Source: Herbaspirillum sp. | Lineage (GTDB): Bacteria; Pseudomonadota; Gammaproteobacteria; Burkholderiales; Burkholderiaceae_D | Length of the DNA: 45,858 bases | Reading direction: 5' to 3' | Assembly (NCBI GenBank): GCA_028292625.1 | Contig: JAQGLY010000062.1 | Coordinates: 1-45,858 of the forward strand | Part shown: positions 7,830 through 16,138 of the stretch, in pieces | How the letters are laid out: each line of letters begins with the position of its first letter | Position numbering within the stretch: position 1 is the first letter of the stretch | Notes under the pieces: model-generated | The model's database searches: none | What the model was told of the DNA's origin: nothing | Seen by the model: only the letters and a program-made list of their open reading frames with translations | Program-made: the position numbers and the translations under genes

Positions 7830-8291
7830 TTAATTCTTCGTCCCGACAACCGCCCTGAGTATCACAGGCAGGCCCCCTCTAAGCGAATTCGCGCCCAGCA
7901 CCGAGCGCGAGTGCACGCCCGACTCTCCGAAGACTTCAACGAAAAGATTCGATGCGCCGTCTAAAACAGCCGCATGATCCTTGAAATCTTCCGTTGCGTT
8001 GACGAATCCCTGCAGCTCTAAAACTTGCGCAACTTCGTCCAGCGAACCCAGCTCGTTCCTCAATACGGCAATAAGCTCCAATGCCGCCGCGCGCGCGAAA
8101 CGACGCCCTTGCTCAACGGTATACTCCCGCCCCAGTTTTCCCTGCGGAAGCACACCGTTTTCGGGCAAGGGCCCCTTGCCCGAGAGGTAAACGGTATTGC
8201 CCCACCTGGTGACATTTTTATAATTTGCCGCGGGCGCGGACGCTTGCGTCAACTGGATTCCCAATTCGCGTATTCTTTTTTCTGCCGACAT
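7830..8291 (-). CDS. RidA/YjgF-family protein (Rid deaminase or related)
   Basis: The 153-residue product starts MSAEKRIRELG and carries the RidA fold signature: VYLSGKGPLP near the N-terminus, ARAAALELIAVLRNELGSLDEV in the middle, and HSRSVLGANSLRGGLPVILRAVVG near the end, with an arginine at the usual active-site end of the fold. Family members hydrolyse reactive enamine/imine intermediates or act on related carbonyl compounds. AGGAG lies nine bases before the ATG. It is the last gene of a three-gene minus-strand unit (substrate-binding protein, flavin-dependent monooxygenase, RidA), with only six bases separating it from the monooxygenase stop. That context suggests removal of an unstable product formed by the monooxygenase. 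Confidence 0.85.
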   Translation of the reverse strand: MSAEKRIRELGIQLTQASAPAANYKNVTRWGNTVYLSGKGPLPENGVLPQGKLGREYTVEQGRRFARAAALELIAVLRNELGSLDEVAQVLELQGFVNATEDFKDHAAVLDGASNLFVEVFGESGVHSRSVLGANSLRGGLPVILRAVVGTKN

Positions 8292-8297
8292 GCCGTA

Positions 8298-9665
8298 TTA
8301 CTCCTGACTTGTGTGTAAATCGGCTCCGTGCCGATGGCGATTGGCCGGACGCTCCAGCCCAAGATGGTCGCGCAAGGTCGTCCCCTCGTATTCGCGACGG
8401 AACAAGCCGCGCTCTTGCAGGATCGGCACCACCTGTTCCACGAAATCTTCCAGGCCTTGCGGCAGATACGCGGGCATCAGGTTGAAGCCGTCGCAGGCGC
8501 GGCTCTCGAACCAGTGCGTGAAATCGTCGGCGACCTGTTCCGCGGTGCCGCACACCACCCGGTGCGATCTGCTCCCGCCGAAGCGCTTGCCGAGTTGACG
8601 CAGAGTCAGGTTGTCCTTGCGCGACATGGCCTGCACCAGCTTGAAACGGCTCTGATTGCCGCTGACGCTGTCCATTTCGGGCAAGGGCTCGTCCAGCGGA
8701 TAGACAGACAGGTCGTGATTCATGCTGTCGGACAATAGCGCCAGTCCGCCGAGCGGATGCACCAGATCCTCCAGCACGCGGAATTTTTCCCGGGCTTCGG
8801 CTTCGGTGGCGCCGATGATGGGCATCACGCCCGGCATGACCTTGATGCTGTCGGCGTGGCGGCCGTATCGTAGTATGCGTTGCTGGATATCGGCATAGAA
8901 ACGCTGCGCATCTTCCAGCACCGGCTGCGACGAAAATATCACTTCGGCGTGGCGTGCGGCAAAGTCGCGCCCGGTGTCGGATGCGCCGGCCTGGATCAGC
9001 ACCGGATGGCCCTGCGGCGGTCGCGCCACATTCAGCGGCCCGCGCACGGCGAACCAGTCGCTCCGATGATTCACGTAATGCACCTTGCTAGGATCGGCAT
9101 ACACGCCTTGCTGCTTGTCATGCACCATCGCATCATCCTCCCAGCTGTCCCACAGGGATGTGACGACATCGACGAATGCATGTGCGCGCTCGTAACGCAC
9201 TTCGTGTTCCGGGTGCTCGGCCTGGCTGAAATTCAGGGCTTCACCGTTATTGGTGGACGTCACGATGTTCCAGGCGATGCGGCCGCTGCTCAGATGATCC
9301 AGCGTCGCAAACGCGCGCGCCAGAAAATACGGTTCGTTATAAGTGGTGGACGCGGTCGCCGCTAGGCCGAGGCGGTCGGTCACCGAGCTGAGGGCGCCAA
9401 GCAAGGAGATGGGCTCCAGCCTGCCCTGTGCGAGATAACTGACCGAGGCATTGAAATTGTTGTTGTAGCGATCCGAGATGGCGAGGCGATCGGCAAAGAA
9501 GATCATGTCGAATTTGCCAGCTTCGGCAGTTTGCGCCAGCTTTTTGTAGTACTGGAAGTTCAATGCGTTGGCCGGTTCGACGCCGGGAAAACGCCAGCCG
9601 GCCGCGTGATGGCCGACCGACATCAGAAACGCGCCGAGATGCAGTTGTCTTGCTGGAGAGCTCAT
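8298..9665 (-). CDS. LLM-class flavin-dependent monooxygenase (NtaA/SnaA/DszA group)
   Basis: Counted from ATG 9665 the protein has 455 residues, the normal size for the NtaA/SnaA/DszA branch of bacterial-luciferase-like monooxygenases. Supporting segments are LHLGAFLMSVGHHAAGWR at the start, FDMIFFADRLAI, a TYNEPYFLARAFATLDHLS segment, RIAWNIVTSTNNGEALNF, and GHPVLIQAGASDTGRDFAARHAEVIF (flavin phosphate region). These enzymes use FMNH2 from a separate reductase and oxygen to oxidise compounds such as nitrilotriacetate, EDTA, sulfonates or thio-heterocycles. No flavin reductase gene is adjacent. The frame continues upstream of 9665, but that part overlaps the preceding gene and does not look like the family. 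No Shine-Dalgarno is visible at 9665, so the start is moderately certain. Confidence 0.88.
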   Translation of the reverse strand: MSSPARQLHLGAFLMSVGHHAAGWRFPGVEPANALNFQYYKKLAQTAEAGKFDMIFFADRLAISDRYNNNFNASVSYLAQGRLEPISLLGALSSVTDRLGLAATASTTYNEPYFLARAFATLDHLSSGRIAWNIVTSTNNGEALNFSQAEHPEHEVRYERAHAFVDVVTSLWDSWEDDAMVHDKQQGVYADPSKVHYVNHRSDWFAVRGPLNVARPPQGHPVLIQAGASDTGRDFAARHAEVIFSSQPVLEDAQRFYADIQQRILRYGRHADSIKVMPGVMPIIGATEAEAREKFRVLEDLVHPLGGLALLSDSMNHDLSVYPLDEPLPEMDSVSGNQSRFKLVQAMSRKDNLTLRQLGKRFGGSRSHRVVCGTAEQVADDFTHWFESRACDGFNLMPAYLPQGLEDFVEQVVPILQERGLFRREYEGTTLRDHLGLERPANRHRHGADLHTSQE

Positions 9666-9729
9666 AAAAGGGAAGATGGATTGAGAAGCGGCGAAAGCGC
9701 GCCGCCGGAACGCAAAGCCGCTTCGGGCT

Positions 9730-10704
9730 TTAGTTGATGTCGACGATGGCGTCGCCGACCCGAACCGGTTTCGGCAACAACTGATAGCGATAGAACGTAT
9801 CGGCAACTTCTTGCTGCGCCGCGATCACCTTTGGCGTCAGCGGGAACGAGACGCCCCACGGCTGACGCGCCAGGGCCTGGCGCCAGACCTGCTGCTTGAC
9901 GCCGGTGTCCTTCTCCAGAAATTGGGCAGTCTCGTCGAGGTGCTTGCGGGCGTATTGTTCGGTCTGATCGATTTCCTTTAGCGTAGCCCGCAATACGGCC
10001 GGATAGTCGACCGCAAATTTGCGCGGGGCGATATAGAAGCCATAGTTCGCCGGCAGGCCGCTGGCGCTGATCAGGACGCGTGCGCCGCTGGAAGCTTCGA
10101 CGTCGGCCAGGCGCGGATCGGGCACGACCCACGCCGCCACGTCGCCGCGTTCCAACGCCAAACGCGCTTCGCTGTATTGCAGATAGGCTAGGGACACATC
10201 CTCCGGTTTCAGTCCGTTCTTTTCCAGCGCCTTCAACAACAGGTATTGCCCGGCCGAACCCCTGGCGACAGCGATGCGCTTGCCCTTGAGATCGCGCACG
10301 CTCCGGGCGGTCGACGTCTTCGGCACCACGATGCCGTAGTTCTCGGCATAGGCCGCGGCGTAGCCGACATAGCGGATATCCGGCGCGCTGCCTGCCTGGG
10401 CGAATACCGGCGGCGTCGAACCGACAAATCCGAGGTCGATGTCGCCGGTATTGATGGCTTCGACCATCGGCGGACCGAATGGAAATTCATACCATTTGAC
10501 CGTCACGCCATGGCTGCCGAGTATTTTCTCCAGATCGCCGCTGGATTTCAGGATGACCAGGCTGTTGCCTTTCTGGTATCCGATGCGGATTTCCTTGGGC
10601 CAGCCGGACTGGGCATCGGCAGCGTATGCAGCGACGGCGCCAAGCAAGCTGGCGGAGAGTAACAGCGTGGACAACAACCGGACGCGCGGCAACGATCTGA
10701 ACAT
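9730..10704 (-). CDS. Aliphatic-sulfonate-type ABC transporter substrate-binding protein (SsuA-like)
   Basis: Counted from ATG 10704 (GAGGA eight bases upstream) the product has 324 residues. It begins with a Sec signal peptide (MFRSLPRVRLLSTLLLSASLLGAVAAYAADA) and continues with the SsuA/TauA pattern: EIRIGYQKGNSLVILK, a FPFGPPMVEAINTGDIDLGFVGSTPPVFAQA segment, and DLKGKRIAVARGSAGQYLLLKALEKNGL. It should bind a sulfonate or similar organosulfur compound in the periplasm. No ATPase or permease gene is nearby, so it must either borrow a membrane complex encoded elsewhere or be a leftover. It is the first gene of the unit with the flavin monooxygenase and RidA, which fits sulfur acquisition from organosulfonates. 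Confidence 0.87.
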   Translation of the reverse strand: MFRSLPRVRLLSTLLLSASLLGAVAAYAADAQSGWPKEIRIGYQKGNSLVILKSSGDLEKILGSHGVTVKWYEFPFGPPMVEAINTGDIDLGFVGSTPPVFAQAGSAPDIRYVGYAAAYAENYGIVVPKTSTARSVRDLKGKRIAVARGSAGQYLLLKALEKNGLKPEDVSLAYLQYSEARLALERGDVAAWVVPDPRLADVEASSGARVLISASGLPANYGFYIAPRKFAVDYPAVLRATLKEIDQTEQYARKHLDETAQFLEKDTGVKQQVWRQALARQPWGVSFPLTPKVIAAQQEVADTFYRYQLLPKPVRVGDAIVDIN

Positions 10705-11152
10705 GGATGATTTCCTCAGTAGTGAAGGCGAAGCATAGATATCTGCCTGCATGTTCACAACGAAGGTTTTAATAGATGCTTATGCGGTTTTTGGTTGGGG
10801 CATCGTTTAGCCCAGCCTGCCGGCTGGTGTCTCGATATCACTCCCTAGATTGCGAAAGTACACAGTGTTGGTGCGGGCTATTTGTTTTATGCTGGTTTTT
10901 TCGTTCCGATGAAATCCTAAATGTTTTAACCCATGCTTGTACACGTGCATCGCAACGTGCCAAATACCATGGGTACAAATGTCAAAACTGGTGCTCCCAA
11001 CAGATATTCGTAATAAAACTGCCAAACCGAAGAACAAGCCTTACCAGCTTGCGGACGTTAGGAGTAAGCGGGCGAACTCAATTCACCCTCAGTCGATTGG
11101 ATATTGACTCAATCAACTTTCGTGTATAAAATTTTGTACAAAATATGAACTC
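10705..11152. other. Divergent intergenic region between ssuA-like gene and toxin-antitoxin pair
   Basis: About 450 bases without a gene. The left part should hold the promoter of the minus-strand SsuA-like unit. The right end holds the promoter and operator of the toxin-antitoxin pair (11104-11144). A 76-codon minus-strand frame (10807-11037) has no ribosome site or recognisable motif and is not called. Confidence 0.4.
11104..11144 (+). promoter_or_regulatory. Promoter and palindromic operator of the higBA-like pair
   Basis: TTGACT (11104-11109) is followed after 17 bases by TAAAAT (11127-11132), a reasonable sigma-70 promoter. A perfect 14-bp palindrome, ATTTTGTACAAAAT (11131-11144), overlaps the -10 element and ends nine bases before the toxin ATG. 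This is a typical place for autorepression by the antitoxin or toxin-antitoxin complex. Confidence 0.55.
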
Positions 11153-11497
11153 ATGAACCAGGAAAAAGAGATTCGCTGGGTAGGCTCCGCCTATGACGAT
11201 GTGCTGGCATTTCCGGATGAGCCGCGTCGGCAAGCCGGCTTTCAGTTGGGCAAGGTACAGGCAGGCATGGACCCGGCTGACTGGAAGCCGTTCGACGATG
11301 TGGGGGCCGGTACTAGAGAGATTCGAATTCGGGAGAATAGCGGTGCCTATCGGGTCATGTATATCGCCAAGTTCGAGGAGGCGGTCTATGTTCTGCACTG
11401 CTTCCAAAAGAAAACGCAGGCGACCAGTAAACATGACAAGGAAATTGCCGAGGCGCGCTACCGTGCTGTGGTTAATGCGAGGAAAGTTAGGAAATGA
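11153..11497 (+). CDS. HigB/RelE-superfamily toxin (phage-derived Gp49-like)
   Basis: The 114-residue product fits the Gp49-like HigB family of ribosome-dependent mRNA interferases. Features are an N-terminal KEIRWVGSAYDDVLAFP, a middle GAGTREIRIRENSGAYRVMYIAKFEEAVYVLHCFQKKT segment (the classic beta-strand core with conserved arginine/tyrosine and the F-x-K-K-T end), and a final helix rich in charged residues (DKEIAEARYR). Its stop codon overlaps the ATG of the next gene (ATGA), the usual toxin-first arrangement of higBA. A promoter and palindromic operator lie just upstream. Confidence 0.85.
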   Translation: MNQEKEIRWVGSAYDDVLAFPDEPRRQAGFQLGKVQAGMDPADWKPFDDVGAGTREIRIRENSGAYRVMYIAKFEEAVYVLHCFQKKTQATSKHDKEIAEARYRAVVNARKVRK

Positions 11498-11826
11498 AAA
11501 TCGACACTGAAATCCGTCATGTAACGAAGCCGGGCGCAAATCTGTTCCTGGAACTTGGGTTTTCGGCCGAGGAAGCGAAGCGTTTACAAGCGGCTTCCCG
11601 CAAGCAAGTTAATGACACGCGATTGTTGAAGGAACAGTTAATGGCGGTGCTCGCCGAATGGATCGAGGAGCACCACCTAAAACAGGCCGAAGCGGCCGAG
11701 ATACTGATGGTGTCGCGCCCACGCGTGTCCGATGTAGTGAACAAGAAGGCGGCCAAGTTCACTATCGATACGTTGGTGGAGATGCTAAGCAGGGTGGGAA
11801 AACCGGTCAGGCTGGCAATTGGTTGA
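11494..11826 (+). CDS. XRE-type antitoxin (HigA-like, HTH_37 type)
   Basis: The 110-residue partner of the upstream toxin has an N-terminal segment with SAEEAKRLQAASRKQVND and LLKEQLMAVLAEWIEEHHL, then a helix-turn-helix: KQAEAAEILMVSRPRVSDVVNKK, followed by FTIDTLVEMLSRVGKPVRLAI. This is the common form for antitoxins paired with Gp49-like toxins. It should bind and neutralise the toxin and repress the promoter at 11104-11144. Translation is coupled to the toxin by the 4-base ATGA overlap. Confidence 0.88.
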   Translation: MKIDTEIRHVTKPGANLFLELGFSAEEAKRLQAASRKQVNDTRLLKEQLMAVLAEWIEEHHLKQAEAAEILMVSRPRVSDVVNKKAAKFTIDTLVEMLSRVGKPVRLAIG

Positions 11827-11853
11827 TATTGTACGACCGTGTGCCGGTATCGA

Positions 11854-12051
11854 TCATTTTTGGCGATATGCTTTCTTGAGCTGACCGGTGGCGGTGACAA
11901 TGCCAGCTTTCATCACGATTTCGCGGCGTTCGGCAGGATTGCTTTTCAGTTCCAATGCAAGCGCACGGAATGCCTGCAGGTTCGCATCGTCAGTGCGTTT
12001 GATACTGGCGCGACTGACGATCGTGGCGTGTGAGACTTTTCCTTTGGTCAT
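11854..12051 (-). CDS. Small hypothetical protein
   Basis: The 65-residue basic product (MTKGKVSHATIVSRASIKR, then LQAFRALALELKSNPAERREIVMKAG) has no recognised domain. It is kept because GGAAGAG lies six bases before the ATG. The final LKKAYRQK tail and internal helix suggest a small nucleic-acid-binding or toxin-antitoxin-like protein, but this is a guess. It sits between the HigBA-like pair and copy B of the duplicated module, on the opposite strand from the pair. Confidence 0.5.
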   Translation of the reverse strand: MTKGKVSHATIVSRASIKRTDDANLQAFRALALELKSNPAERREIVMKAGIVTATGQLKKAYRQK

Positions 12052-12089
12052 TATGCTCTTCCAAAGAGGCCGTTATGATAGCCCGAGCC

Positions 12090-12682
12090 GCTTATTTACC
12101 CTCCAAACAAGCCCCCAAAACCCGACAAGCAATCAAGCACCGCATGGCCTCGTCATAGACCAGTTGCCCAGCCAGATCAGCAGTCCATCCCCCATCCTTA
12201 TCAAGCGCAATAACAAGCGCCCCGGCGGTATCGCCCGCCTGCGCGGCATCCAACGCCCTCTTTAATTTAACCGCAACGTCGTTGCCATTGGCATTAAGCG
12301 GTTTGCTGACAGTGGGAGAAGGAGAGGGAGTGGTGGTGGAACGTGATACGTGAACTTTACGTCGTGAGGGGCGAGGGGGACGTGTCGTGGTGGCCATGAA
12401 GAACTCCAATTGGTTGTTCAAATCCACCTCCATACCGAAGGTGGCCGGGTACTTGAACACCGCTGATAGCCGGCCTGCAGCTTTCCCCGAAGGTCTTGTA
12501 TCACTGCACGCTACCCGGCCTTAAACCATAGACGTAAAAAAACCACGACTGTCGGGCGAGGATTCCGCTATCAGAGTGTGTTCAGCACCGCGAAAAACTT
12601 TAAAGTGAAATGTACAGCGAATCAACCTGTAGAACTATGCGGTTTGATCCTAATAAATTTTCAATCCAAGCAAATGGATGCC
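12090..12682 (-). repeat. Duplicated leader/small-gene module, copy B
   Basis: This block is the second copy of the module at 7200-7792, in the same orientation and about 4.9 kb away. The long-range stem GGCCGGGTA (12443-12451) with TACCCGGCC (12512-12520) is preserved, while the small ACCTCC/GGAGGT hairpin of copy A has a mismatch (GAAGGT). The two form direct repeats, so recombination between them would delete the SsuA-like/monooxygenase/RidA cassette and the toxin-antitoxin pair. Confidence 0.85.
12092..12397 (-). CDS. Small conserved protein of the duplicated module (copy B)
   Basis: The product from ATG 12397 is 101 residues: a basic N-terminus with PSRRK and a serine/threonine/proline-rich stretch, then the conserved DVAVKLKRALDAAQ, GALVIALDKDGGWTADLAGQLVYDEAM and CLIACRVLGACL segments. 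The frame is open for 21 more codons upstream, but the conserved start shared with copy A is favoured. The function is unknown. A hydrophobic/aromatic C-terminal helix pair with two cysteines is the only notable feature. Confidence 0.65.
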   Translation of the reverse strand: MATTTRPPRPSRRKVHVSRSTTTPSPSPTVSKPLNANGNDVAVKLKRALDAAQAGDTAGALVIALDKDGGWTADLAGQLVYDEAMRCLIACRVLGACLEGK

Positions 12683-12782
12683 GCCGACGCAATCAATGCC
12701 AAGGCTTTAACTACCCATTTGGCGCATCAGTAAGAACGGCTTCTACAATCTGAGCCGCAGGATTCGACGTTAAACAGGGACC

Positions 12783-13650
12783 ATGAACAAAGCGGTTTAT
12801 GGCGATGACCATGCGTCATTGCGTCGTTATCTGGAGCTGGCTTCCCATGGCAAACTCACTTTGGAAGGCACCTTTCTCTATGATATAGACCTTGGCGATC
12901 GGCCTTCCACTTGCAGCACCACCTCTATTTTGGATGCGGCCAGAAAAGCCGCGCGCGCAAGAGGGGAAGAGCCAGACCAATATAACTACTTATTTGTGGA
13001 TATTTCACGCAGCTCTCAGTGCAAATGGGACGCCATAGCAGCTACGCCGGGCAACTGGATTATCGCTAATGCGACTGGTCATAAATACTGGACGTGGGCT
13101 CACGAATTTGGGCATAATTTAGGCGCGAATCATCCCGATACCTTGCAGAACTGTCCCGCTATCGACGGTGTTGTTCAGGTGGGAAGTCGATGCCAGACAG
13201 GCGGCATCAATGACCCTACCGATCCCGTCGGCTCTTTCCCGTTAGTTACCAACTCTATGCCAGATGGCTATCTGAAGACAGCGTGCATTGATTGGCAAAG
13301 CTGGACGTTACACCATCGCGCCATTATGGACAGGGGGAGGTAAGCAAGGCTACTGTATTCGGCGCGGCGATGGATCGTATCTGCTTTTGGAATACCGTCA
13401 GCCGCAATCATATCCATTTGAAGATTGGTCGCCCGAGGATCCTTTCGTACGGGGCGTGATTGTCCGTATAGTGCGTTACAACGGCACCGTTACCATTCGG
13501 AGCACGCTTGTCGATACCACGCCGGGCAGCAGCGGAGGGATGAAAGATGCCCCGCTCATGCCAGGCAAATCCCTCTATGACACCTTATCGGGGAAAACCA
13601 TCACCCTGATAAGCGCTGATCAGTATGGCGCGGTCATTGAGGTGGAATGA
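12783..13650 (+). pseudogene. Frameshifted, N-terminally truncated gametolysin-like (M11) metalloprotease
   Basis: Two overlapping frames encode successive parts of one protein. The first (12783-13343) carries the zinc-binding motif HEFGHNLGANH at residues 107-117 (HExxHxxxxxH, metzincin type), preceded by YLELASHGKLTLEGTFLY, as in peptidase M11 (gametolysin) proteins. The second (open from about 13288 to 13650, different frame) supplies the following domain, starting KAGRYTIAPLW and including GYCIRRGDGSYLLLEYR. A single-base change near 13280-13300 would join them. There is no signal peptide, and a stop lies 12 bases upstream of the first ATG, so the N-terminus of a secreted protease is also missing. 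The 5' truncation lies next to copy B of the duplicated module, suggesting rearrangement. Confidence 0.75.
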
Positions 13651-13651
13651 G

Positions 13652-14065
13652 TCACCTCGGCGGCATCTTATCGAATTTCGGCAGCGCCGGATTGATGTGG
13701 TCCCAGACGTAGCCTTGCGCGCCGTACGTCACCATTTGCGGCGTGTACCGGCTTGGATCGTCCAGGCTCGCAGGACGCACCACGAAAATCTCAGGCATGG
13801 CCGCAAACGTCATATAGACCGGCGACCCGCAGGTGGGACAGAAGGCGCGCGTCTTCGCATTGCCGCTATCGCCGACCATGTCCCAATGCGTCGCTTCGCC
13901 GCTGAGTTTCACCGCCGTGCGCGGGAAGGCCAGGTGGGATTCGTGCCCGGTGCCGCTCTCCCGCTGACAGTCGCGACACTGGCAGTCGAGCATCACTATC
14001 GGTTCGCCGGAAATTTCATAACGGATCGCACCGCAGGCGCATCCGCCGCTATAAGTCTCGCTCAT
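13652..14065 (-). CDS. GFA/CENP-V family zinc protein
   Basis: The 137-residue protein starts at ATG 14065 (GGAG seven bases upstream). It has the GFA fold cysteine pattern: GGCACGAIRY, MLDCQCRDCQRESGTGHESH and FCPTCGSPVYM. These form structural and catalytic zinc sites as in glutathione-dependent formaldehyde-activating enzyme. Many members are of unknown substrate, so a formaldehyde role is not certain. The reading frame extends 74 codons further upstream with sensible sequence (including MNEGWDKVVKKAS), but the family start and ribosome site argue for the shorter form. The extension may be remnant of another gene. Confidence 0.85.
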   Translation of the reverse strand: MSETYSGGCACGAIRYEISGEPIVMLDCQCRDCQRESGTGHESHLAFPRTAVKLSGEATHWDMVGDSGNAKTRAFCPTCGSPVYMTFAAMPEIFVVRPASLDDPSRYTPQMVTYGAQGYVWDHINPALPKFDKMPPR

Positions 14066-14359
14066 GTCTTCACTCCTGTCATAACGTGCTGTTGGGCTAC
14101 GAATACTTTTGAGGGCATCGAGCGCGTCAGTACTGGTCGCCGGCGATGGCGCTGATGCTTTTTTGACAACCTTATCCCAGCCTTCGTTCATGAAGCGATC
14201 TCTTTCAGGCGCCTTAATTCCCACCCGTAAGGCAAGGCCCGGCAACACCCGGTTTCCATACAGTACGGCGCGGTTTTTTACAAACATTAAATTTAATTTA
14301 TAAAGCTAAAGTACTCGCTCATGTTGCCGTAAAGGAACCACCACTTACGGAGCAACTTA

Positions 14360-16084
14360 ATGAATGTTTTTACAAATATGAAAATCGGCGCGCGGCTAAC
14401 CCTTGGGTTTGGCGTGGTGTTGGTCCTGACCATCCTCATCACCGCAAACGGCATCCGGGAGCTGCATGCGATCGCCGCTATCACGCGGAGCATGTTGGAG
14501 CAGCCGATCGCGAAGGAAAGAATGGTCAGCGACTGGGCCGCGATCACCCGGGAAAGCATCACGCGGACCATTGGCGTGGCGAAAAGCGCTGACCCCTCGT
14601 TCGCGAAATTTTCCGCACAGTTCGGCGTTGAGGGTTCCAAGCAGTCCATGGACATCATGAAGAAGCTCGAACCTCTGCTGAGTAGCGACCAGGAGAAGGA
14701 TTTGTACGCAAAGGCCATCGAGATCCGCAAAGCCTTTTTAACCAGTCGCGATCAGATGACGAAGCTTAAAACGGAAGGAAACGATGCGGATGCGGCGAAA
14801 TTTTTCGATGCGACGTTCCTGCCGGCCGCCGATAACTTCAAGAAGGTCTTTGCCGATTTTGTGGCGCTGGAGCGCAAGCAGCTGGATTCGGGCGAGGCGC
14901 AGGTAAATACCATCGAGTCCGCAAGCTCCATGCAATTGATGGTGCTTGCCGCGCTGGTTCTGGTCTTCGGCACCTTCTACGCATGGCGCCTGACGATCGG
15001 TATTACGCGCCCGCTAAAGAGCGCCGTGGATGCCGCCCGCCGCGTGGCCGACGGCGATCTGACGAATGAAATCACCGTGCGGTCGTCGGATGAATGCGGC
15101 CAATTGCTGGCGGCGCTGAAGGAAATGAACGACGGCCTGAAGAAAATCGTCGGCGAAGTGCGGATGGGGACCGATACGATGTCCACCGCATCCAGCGAAA
15201 TCGCCGCCGGCAACCTCGATCTGTCTTCCCGCACCGAGCAACAAGCCGGCTCGCTGGAGGAAACGGCGTCGGCGATGGAAGAATTGACGTCGACCGTCAA
15301 GCAAAATGCCGACAATGCGCGGCAGGCGAATCAGTTGGCGGTCACGGCTTCCGAAGTCGCGGTGAAGGGCGGCACGGTGGTCGGACGGGTAGTCGAAACG
15401 ATGAGCTCGATCAATGATTCGTCCAAAAAGATCGTCGACATCATCAGCGTGATCGACAGTATCGCGTTCCAGACCAATATTCTGGCCCTCAACGCTGCGG
15501 TGGAAGCCGCGCGCGCGGGTGAACAGGGGCGAGGATTTGCGGTCGTGGCGAGTGAAGTGCGCAACCTGGCGCAGCGTTCTTCGGCTGCGGCAAAAGAGAT
15601 CAAGGCGTTGATCGATGACTCGGTCGGCAAAGTGGACACGGGCAGCAAGCTGGTGGCCGAAGCCGGTTCCACGATGAATGAGCTGGTGGGCAGCGTCAAG
15701 CGCGTCACCGACATCATGTCCGAAATCATGAGCGCCAGCCAGGAACAGAGTGTCGGCATCGAAGAGGTTAACCGGGCCATCGCACAGATGGATCAGGTTA
15801 CCCAGCAAAATGCAGCGCTGGTCGAGGAAGCCGCCGCCGCCGCAGGGTCGATGCAGGATCAGGCGAACAGGCTGGGGCAGGTGGTAGGCGCTTTCAAACT
15901 GGATGGCATGCAGAGTGCGGCGGTCTCATCGATTGCGCGGGAAGCCAGTCTTCCACGTACACCGGTGAGAGCCGCTCCGCTTTCCAAAAAGGCGCCTCTC
16001 AAGCCGCGGGTCGCTGTCGCTGTTGCACAGCCAAAGCGTATAGAAAATGCTGCGCCTGAGGGAGATGACTGGGAGCAGTTCTAA
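14360..16084 (+). CDS. Methyl-accepting chemotaxis protein (4-helix-bundle sensor)
   Basis: The 574-residue receptor is complete. An N-terminal membrane helix ([22 protein letters not shown], about 12-33) leads to a periplasmic four-helix-bundle domain to about residue 190. A second membrane helix ([19 protein letters not shown]) and a HAMP domain (about 215-270) follow. The signalling coiled coil contains the conserved tip [30 protein letters not shown]... region near 370-400. The last five residues, DWEQF, match the pattern of the NWETF-type CheR/CheB docking pentapeptide, so adaptation enzymes may be tethered. GGAG lies upstream of the ATG. The ligand is unknown. The coiled coil closely resembles the fragment at 1-387, so the two are likely paralogues. 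Confidence 0.95.
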   Translation: MNVFTNMKIGARLTLGFGVVLVLTILITANGIRELHAIAAITRSMLEQPIAKERMVSDWAAITRESITRTIGVAKSADPSFAKFSAQFGVEGSKQSMDIMKKLEPLLSSDQEKDLYAKAIEIRKAFLTSRDQMTKLKTEGNDADAAKFFDATFLPAADNFKKVFADFVALERKQLDSGEAQVNTIESASSMQLMVLAALVLVFGTFYAWRLTIGITRPLKSAVDAARRVADGDLTNEITVRSSDECGQLLAALKEMNDGLKKIVGEVRMGTDTMSTASSEIAAGNLDLSSRTEQQAGSLEETASAMEELTSTVKQNADNARQANQLAVTASEVAVKGGTVVGRVVETMSSINDSSKKIVDIISVIDSIAFQTNILALNAAVEAARAGEQGRGFAVVASEVRNLAQRSSAAAKEIKALIDDSVGKVDTGSKLVAEAGSTMNELVGSVKRVTDIMSEIMSASQEQSVGIEEVNRAIAQMDQVTQQNAALVEEAAAAAGSMQDQANRLGQVVGAFKLDGMQSAAVSSIAREASLPRTPVRAAPLSKKAPLKPRVAVAVAQPKRIENAAPEGDDWEQF

Positions 16085-16099
16085 TCCCGATGCCATTGC

Positions 16100-16133
16100 G
16101 GCGCGAACGCACCCGAATCGGTGCATTCGCGCC
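16100..16133. terminator. Bidirectional hairpin between convergent genes
   Basis: GGCGCGAA (16100-16107) pairs with TTCGCGCC (16126-16133) and GCACC (16109-16113) with GGTGC (16120-16124) around a 6-base loop. It lies between the stop codons of the chemoreceptor and the convergent phosphatase gene. There is no strong T run, so intrinsic termination is plausible but not certain. Confidence 0.5.
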
Positions 16134-16138
16134 GGCGC

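Noticed and set aside
10807..11037. 76-codon minus-strand frame upstream of the toxin-antitoxin pair
   Set aside because: No ribosome site or recognisable motif, and it does not resemble a transposase.
14066..14287. Extended N-terminus of the GFA protein
   Set aside because: Family similarity and the ribosome site support ATG 14065; the extra 74 codons are not part of the family.
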